From contig PHDU01000023.1 in the NCBI GenBank assembly GCA_002842755.1, positions 1 through 47,930 on the forward strand: a stretch of DNA of 47,930 bases, in the 5' to 3' direction. This document shows, piece after piece, positions 43,523 to 47,930 of the stretch. The first letter of the stretch is position 1, and each line of letters starts with the position of its first letter. The notes under the pieces are model-generated. The model did not search any database. It was not told where the DNA came from and worked only from the letters and a program-made list of their open reading frames with translations. A program made the position numbers and the translations under genes. Source of the stretch: Bacteroidetes bacterium HGW-Bacteroidetes-1. Lineage in GTDB: Bacteria > Bacteroidota > Bacteroidia > Bacteroidales > F082.

Positions 43523-44347
43523 ATGGCTAAAAAAAAGCAAATAGAATCAGAGGAAAAGGAGATGACGTTTTGGGAACATCTCGAAGAGCTACGCTGGCAT
43601 ATTGTTCGTAGTGTTCTTGCAGTTTTGGTTCTTGCAGTTATTGCTTTTTTGAATCGCAGAATTCTGTTTGATGAAATTATTCTCGGCCCAAGTACTTCCT
43701 CATTTGTTACAAATAAAATTTTATGCCGGATAGGTGAAATTCTTTCCATTGATGGTATCTGCATGGATAGCCTCAAATTACAGATTATCAATATAAATAT
43801 GTCGGGTCAATTTATGATGCACCTCTATATTTCAATGGTAACTGGAGCCATCCTTGCTTTTCCGTTTATTTTAAATGAAGTTTGGAGCTTCATAAGGCCC
43901 GCACTTCATTCCAAAGAAAGCAGCTATTCAAGGCGTGCAGTCATCATCAGTTCACTGCTTTTTTTTGTTGGCGTACTATTTAGTTACTTTTTAATCGTAC
44001 CCCTCACTGTTAATTTTTTGGGAACCTATCAGGTAAGTCAGGCAGTAACCAATCAAATTTCAATAGATTCATACGTTAATACGGTAGTTTCAGTAACATT
44101 TGCAATAGGTATTGTATTTGAATTACCACTTATCATTTACTTTCTCACCAAGCTCGGATTGGTGACACCAGCATTTCTTAAACGCAACCGAAAATACATG
44201 CTGGTTATCCTTTTGATAATTTCTGCCATCATTACACCGCCTGATGTTTTTAGTCAGATTTTAGTCTGCATCCCTCTTATGGGTTTGTATGAACTAAGCA
44301 TCATGGTTGCTGATCGTATCTACAAAAAAGAGCAACTTAACAATTAA
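43523..44347 (+). CDS. tatC: Sec-independent protein translocase TatC
   Basis: TatC is the inner-membrane receptor for twin-arginine signal peptides. After a charged start, MTFWEHLEELRWHIVRS holds the conserved HLEELR that binds the RR motif. Six membrane segments follow; GAILAFPFILNEVWSFIRPAL, YFLIVPLTVNFLG and the last pair near ISAIITPPDVFSQILVCIPLM are characteristic. The length of 274 is slightly above the usual 250. No tatA gene lies in the window. A one-off match to the -7 box (TAATTTAG) is about 30 bp upstream. Confidence 0.96.
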   Translation: MAKKKQIESEEKEMTFWEHLEELRWHIVRSVLAVLVLAVIAFLNRRILFDEIILGPSTSSFVTNKILCRIGEILSIDGICMDSLKLQIININMSGQFMMHLYISMVTGAILAFPFILNEVWSFIRPALHSKESSYSRRAVIISSLLFFVGVLFSYFLIVPLTVNFLGTYQVSQAVTNQISIDSYVNTVVSVTFAIGIVFELPLIIYFLTKLGLVTPAFLKRNRKYMLVILLIISAIITPPDVFSQILVCIPLMGLYELSIMVADRIYKKEQLNN

Positions 44348-44390
44348 AATCTTGTTGCCACTAATTTCCTTTTAAGTAAAGAAACTTGAA

Positions 44391-45191
44391 TTACTCTTTA
44401 TACCAATCAGGTTTTCCGGTAACAAACCCCGAACTCAGAAGATAGAATTCTTCAACTGCTTCAGCATGAACCCAATGAGAGGCCCCTTCAATGGTTAAAA
44501 TTTCAGCATTTGGGAAATTTGTTCGTATTTGAGGATAATCCTCTGGTAAAATATAGTCCGATTTACCTCCCCTGATAAATAAAACGGGCTTATAAAAAGC
44601 AGTCTCAGTAAAAATAGCATCAAACATTTCACCAAGATTTTGTCCGATGCCATCAAGATTAATGCGCCATTCAAGCATATCCTTGTCACGCCAGTGTAGA
44701 TTTTTCATTAAAAACTGCCTTATGCGCATTTCTTTCACCTTCTCCTTCAATAAATTATCAACATCATTTCGTGAACTAACTTTTGTGAGATCAACTGATT
44801 GCATTGCTTCAATGATAGTACGGTGGTGAGGTCTGTCGCCATAGGCTTTCATACTGATATCTACCACAATTAACCGGTTAACCAGATCGGGATATTCCAA
44901 AGCATAGCGCATGGCAACTTTACCCCCCATACTGTGACCAATAAGGGTAGGGTTAACAATATTTTCGTCCTCGCACAATTCTGACAAATCATCTGTCATA
45001 GCAAGGTAATTAAACACATTACTATGCGGCGATAAGCCATGATTTCGCTGATCCGGAATGATTACATCATACCCTTCATCTGCTATTCTACGACCAAAAG
45101 TGACCCAGTTGTCCGAGATACCAAACAATCCATGAAGAATAATAATGGGTTGATTACCCAACTTACCATACCTTCTAAAAAATAGTTTCAT
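44391..45191 (-). CDS. YbfF-like alpha/beta hydrolase (esterase)
   Basis: The sequence follows the YbfF/ABHD11 esterase pattern closely: IILHGLFGISDNW (oxyanion site), PDQRNHGLSPHS, nucleophile GHSMGGKVAM (Ser87), the acid in FIRGGKSDYI and His in EGASHWVHAE. It is cytoplasmic with no signal. Family members hydrolyse short acyl esters, including acyl-CoA in some reports. It has its own promoter box 20 bp upstream although the transporter gene behind it is only 42 bp away. It converges on tatC. Confidence 0.93.
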   Translation of the reverse strand: MKLFFRRYGKLGNQPIIILHGLFGISDNWVTFGRRIADEGYDVIIPDQRNHGLSPHSNVFNYLAMTDDLSELCEDENIVNPTLIGHSMGGKVAMRYALEYPDLVNRLIVVDISMKAYGDRPHHRTIIEAMQSVDLTKVSSRNDVDNLLKEKVKEMRIRQFLMKNLHWRDKDMLEWRINLDGIGQNLGEMFDAIFTETAFYKPVLFIRGGKSDYILPEDYPQIRTNFPNAEILTIEGASHWVHAEAVEEFYLLSSGFVTGKPDWYKE

Positions 45192-45210
45192 AATGATTGA
45201 TTTGAACCTG

Positions 45211-45218
45211 CAAAAATA
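45211..45218 (-). promoter_or_regulatory. -7 box for the YbfF-like gene (TATTTTTG)
   Basis: CAAAAATA on the + strand, an exact reverse match to TAnnTTTG, 20 bp before the start codon in the 42-bp gap behind the transporter gene. Confidence 0.5.
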
Positions 45219-45233
45219 CCAACAATACTAATG

Positions 45234-45932
45234 TCAATCCAGGTCAAGCTCCTCTCCTACACCTTTCAGATCAAAATATTTTCGAAGGCCATACACTCCA
45301 ATGTAGGCAAGTGGAGTGTCCAACAGTGCAATCAGTACTTTAAAAAGATAACCTCCACCAAGCAGTGAATAAAAGAGATGCCACTCTATTACACCAAAGG
45401 AACATAACAGAAAAAGGACAGAAAATGTATCAATAAACTGACTGGTAAAGGTGGAAAGATTATTTCTCAACCAGAGGTGCTTTCCTTTCGTCAGCTTTTT
45501 CCAGAAATGAAACACTTGAACATCAATAAACTGTGCCAGCAAATAAGCTACCAATGAAGCACCCACTGCAATAAATGTGAAGCCGAAAGCTTTCTTAAAC
45601 TCCTGATCACTCAATGGAGACCACGATGTAGCGGGTGATAGTGTAGAAATGATAACGATTAACAGGGCAAATGCACTTGCAAAAACACCTGCCATAACAA
45701 GATAATTGGCACGTTTCCGACCGTATACCTCTGAAACGATGTCTGTAATAAGAAAGGTTACCGGATAGGCAATGATACCTACACTTAGCTCAAACCTGAA
45801 CAACCCAAGCGGATTCCAATGAAAGAACTTCTGAAAGATGAGATTGCTTGTTACAAGGGATGTTATAAACAATGCGGCCAGTATCAGATAAAGCAATTCA
45901 GCTTTACCACGTTTATGTTTGCTTAGTATCAT
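45234..45932 (-). CDS. Queuosine precursor transporter (VUT/YhhQ family)
   Basis: An inner-membrane protein with about six segments. Family markers are the GIIAYPVTFLITDIVSEVYG block in the second segment, VGASLVAYLLAQFIDVQVFHFW, the cytoplasmic LWLRNNLSTFTSQFIDT and a final LDTPLAYIG. YhhQ/VUT proteins import the queuosine precursors preQ0 and preQ1 used to modify tRNA. Its length of 232 is normal. No queuosine synthesis gene is in the window, as expected for an organism that salvages the base, but this is not conclusive. Confidence 0.93.
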   Translation of the reverse strand: MILSKHKRGKAELLYLILAALFITSLVTSNLIFQKFFHWNPLGLFRFELSVGIIAYPVTFLITDIVSEVYGRKRANYLVMAGVFASAFALLIVIISTLSPATSWSPLSDQEFKKAFGFTFIAVGASLVAYLLAQFIDVQVFHFWKKLTKGKHLWLRNNLSTFTSQFIDTFSVLFLLCSFGVIEWHLFYSLLGGGYLFKVLIALLDTPLAYIGVYGLRKYFDLKGVGEELDLD

Positions 45933-46247
45933 ATTGCATTTTTAAGATTAATGTCATTTAGAAAACAGCTTTTCACTTTTAAAAACTGCCCGAAAATACA
46001 TTTTAAAACTTTAAAAATGCATGAATGTTGAATGATAAGAAAATTTATCTCTAAAAACTTGATTGAATTTGATTTTAAAATATCTCTCACTGCGGTGACA
46101 GCAATTAGAATCAGAGCATCATCTAAAAAGGCAACTTACAAGTTGTGTGTAAAGCTATTAAGTCCAACAACGAAACTTCAGCTGAGCCAGGAAGAAGCCA
46201 GCTAAGCCTAAATCATTAGGTAATTAGGTAAACTTTACTTTGAGGCT
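45933..46247. other. Intergenic stretch with a weak short open frame
   Basis: 315 bp without a recognisable gene. An ATG frame at 46032-46205 (57 codons plus stop) reads MIRKFISKNL and so on, but it has no family resemblance, no promoter box and a composition not clearly protein-like. I do not call it a gene. Confidence 0.35.
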
Positions 46248-47429
46248 CTATTTATAAGCAGGTATTCCAGTAATGTCATGACCAGTTATAAGCAGATGCA
46301 CATCATGCGTTCCTTCGTAGGTTATAACCGATTCAAGGTTCATCATGTGGCGCATAATCGGAAAATCGTTTGTAATACCCATCGCACCAAGAATCTGACG
46401 CATTTCGCGTGCGATATTCAAAGCCATTTCAACATTGTTGCGTTTTGCCATAGATATATGGGCAGCTGAGGCTCGACCCTCGTTTCTCAACACAGCCAAC
46501 CTCCAGGCGAGCAATTGTGCTTTGGTGATTTCAGTGAGCGCTTCAGCCAGTTTCTTTTGTTGAAGCTGGAAACCTGCAATGGGCTTACCGAACTGCTGTC
46601 TTTCCATGGCATAACGCAAAGCAATATCATAGCATTCCATAGCCGCGCCAATAACACCCCAGGCAATACCAAAACGCGCAGAACTTAGACATTTTAAAGG
46701 TCCGCTTAGTCCTTTTGCATCAGGCAAAATATTTTCTTTTGGCACTTCAACCTGATCAAAGACCAATTCGCCTGTAACCGAAGCACGTAACGACCATTTT
46801 CCATTAGTTTCGGGGGCAGAAAACCCTGGCATCCCCTTTTCAGCTATCAATCCGCGAACAATCCCCTGTTCATCTTTAGCCCAGACTACTGCTATATCGG
46901 CAATTGAAGAATTGGTAATCCACATTTTAGTGCCATTTAAAAGAAAATGATCACCTATATCTTCGAAATGCGTTAACATGCTTCCAGGATCTGAGCCGTG
47001 GTTGGGCTCAGTCAAGCCAAAGCATCCAATCATCTCACCTGTTGCCAGCTTGGGCAGGAATCTACGTTTTTGTTCTTCTGTCCCGAAAGTATAGATAGGA
47101 TACATCACGAGCGATGTTTGAACTGAAGCCATTGATCGCAAACCCGAATCGCCTCGTTCCAGTTCCTGCATGATAATTCCATAGGACAGATAATCCATTC
47201 CAGCACCGCCATATTCAATGGGAATAAATGGACCGAAAGCGCCAATTTCACCCATCTCTTTAATCAGATGACGTGGGAAAAATGCCTTTTCAAAGTTTTC
47301 TTCAATCGTTGGCTTAACAGATCGGTTCACCCATTCGCGCACTGCGCTTCTTATAATTTTATGTTCGTCAGATAATAAATCATCCGTATTAAAATAATCT
47401 GGAGCAATATATTGATTTGGCGTTGTCAT
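46248..47429 (-). CDS. Acyl-CoA dehydrogenase, glutaryl-CoA dehydrogenase-like
   Basis: This FAD flavoenzyme oxidises an acyl-CoA at the alpha-beta position. The catalytic base is Glu372 (TYEGTHDVH). Arg98 in ELERGDSGLRSMASVQTSLV aligns with the Arg that holds the gamma-carboxylate of glutaryl-CoA in GCDH, favouring a dicarboxylyl-CoA substrate. FAD-site motifs CFGLTEPNHGSDPG and MWITNSSIADIAVVWA are intact. The length of 393 is normal. GCDH works in lysine/tryptophan or aromatic breakdown; whether this copy decarboxylates cannot be told. No electron-transfer flavoprotein or other pathway gene is adjacent. It has its own promoter box. Confidence 0.93.
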   Translation of the reverse strand: MTTPNQYIAPDYFNTDDLLSDEHKIIRSAVREWVNRSVKPTIEENFEKAFFPRHLIKEMGEIGAFGPFIPIEYGGAGMDYLSYGIIMQELERGDSGLRSMASVQTSLVMYPIYTFGTEEQKRRFLPKLATGEMIGCFGLTEPNHGSDPGSMLTHFEDIGDHFLLNGTKMWITNSSIADIAVVWAKDEQGIVRGLIAEKGMPGFSAPETNGKWSLRASVTGELVFDQVEVPKENILPDAKGLSGPLKCLSSARFGIAWGVIGAAMECYDIALRYAMERQQFGKPIAGFQLQQKKLAEALTEITKAQLLAWRLAVLRNEGRASAAHISMAKRNNVEMALNIAREMRQILGAMGITNDFPIMRHMMNLESVITYEGTHDVHLLITGHDITGIPAYK

Positions 47430-47455
47430 GTGAGTTGATTATAAATGATATCAGA

Positions 47456-47463
47456 CAAAAATA
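47456..47463 (-). promoter_or_regulatory. -7 box for the acyl-CoA dehydrogenase gene (TATTTTTG)
   Basis: CAAAAATA on the + strand, an exact reverse match to TAnnTTTG, 26 bp before ATG 47429. Confidence 0.55.
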
Positions 47464-47597
47464 GTGCATTAAAAATACATACTAATAGGCAAAAATTGAA
47501 AAGAATGAAAAATCAATTGACATTAGCCAAATAGGTTAGTAAGAAAAACAACTTTTGAGCCTAGACAAATAGCTAAGCCAATCATGTTATTGTATAG

Positions 47598-47930
47598 AAA
47601 ACAACCAACAACCCCGACTTCAACTATTCTTTTTCCTACTTTTACGACCATGATTGGAGGCCAACCCACACTACGATGACGGTAGGAGGCACTACCCAAC
47701 AGATCAATGCTATGCAATACAACGAGCTTTCGCAGTTGAAAGAAAAATATATGCACGGAAATTCCGGCAGCTATATGCAGAAGCAGTCGTTTGCCTACAA
47801 CATCCGTGGCTGGCTCACGGACATCAACAGCCTGGGCTCAGGCAGCCCGGCGAAAAGTGAAGAGTTTCATTCTTTCTATCATCATTCTTTTTACACCCAA
47901 CCCAAAATCCGGCATCGCACCGGGACGGGT
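47598..47930 (+). pseudogene. RHS/YD-repeat protein fragment, 5' truncated, cut by window edge
   Basis: The frame is open from 47598 (a TAG precedes it) to the window end. It reads SYFYDHDWRPTHTTM, then QYNELSQLKEKYMHG, then QSFAYNIRGWLTDINSLG. This is the YD-repeat to RHS-core pattern (YNELxQLxxK ... YNIRGWLTxIN) common in huge Bacteroidota RHS proteins. Family-like sequence begins before the first ATG (47676) and directly after a stop, so the 5' part is missing or decayed. The expected continuation (a DLFGxELxY-type core) is not visible, and the final 30 residues look off-frame or degenerate. The stretch is visibly richer in G and C than its surroundings, consistent with transfer. Confidence 0.75.

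Noticed and set aside
46032-46205. 57-codon open frame in the gap upstream of the acyl-CoA dehydrogenase gene's stop
   Set aside because: No recognisable domain, no promoter box, and no evidence beyond being open.
1-47930. Search by eye for tRNA genes, riboswitches, defence genes and transposases in all gaps
   Set aside because: No cloverleaf-like T-arm, known riboswitch core, toxin-antitoxin pair, restriction system or transposase motif was recognised; weak structures could still have been missed without a covariance-model scan.

Overview
This window looks like a contig from a member of the Bacteroidota, probably the class Bacteroidia. The DNA is AT-rich. One long gene ends in a type IX secretion (T9SS) sorting domain. 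Many genes carry the Bacteroidota -7 promoter box TAnnTTTG rather than sigma70 hexamers, and there are several lipoproteins and outer-membrane barrels. I cannot place it below class. No tRNA, rRNA, CRISPR array, prophage or intact insertion sequence was seen. Most of the window is chromosomal housekeeping.

Layout. 1-5.1 kb: a 5'-truncated hybrid histidine kinase with 63-bp repeats, the decayed tail of an AAA/DUF4143 ATPase, a DUF6920-like envelope protein, a nested palindrome, and a coupled pair consisting of a PagL-like lipid A deacylase and a DUF2807 lipoprotein. 5.1-14.4 kb: prolyl-tRNA synthetase, divergent from a low-complexity Tyr/Gly/Ser-rich lipoprotein and an OmpP1/FadL-like barrel; then a minus-strand run of Nif3-like protein, zinc-ribbon coiled-coil protein and TPR protein, and an alpha/beta hydrolase. 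14.8-18.0 kb: pterin dehydratase, then lpxK, purine nucleoside phosphorylase and lpxH packed as one unit. 18.0-28.6 kb: FAD oxidoreductase and GAPDH, a proline iminopeptidase-like lipoprotein, M20 dipeptidase, DsbD with two N-terminal domains, tilS, and a beta-CASP metallo-hydrolase. 29-34 kb: a secreted beta-helix T9SS protein convergent with a GH2 beta-mannosidase lipoprotein. 34.4-47.4 kb: mutS2, an orphan ABC permease, a small barrel, nadE, an Fe-S group (nfu, mrp) with an FAD reductase, tatC, an esterase, a queuosine-precursor transporter and a glutaryl-CoA dehydrogenase-like enzyme. The last ~330 bp are a GC-richer RHS-repeat fragment.

How the genes fit together. LpxK and LpxH make lipid A and the PagL-like enzyme could trim it. 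DsbD and TatC serve protein traffic and folding in the envelope. Nfu and Mrp carry Fe-S clusters, and NadE makes NAD. There is no obvious new defence or mobile system. The items most worth a second look are the lpxK-PNP-lpxH packing, the orphan ABC permease with a large periplasmic insert, the duplicated DsbD input domain, the three exact 75-residue repeats in the T9SS protein, and the very short leaders implied by the promoter boxes. Both ends of the window fall in repeat-type genes, which suggests assembly breaks rather than biological ends.
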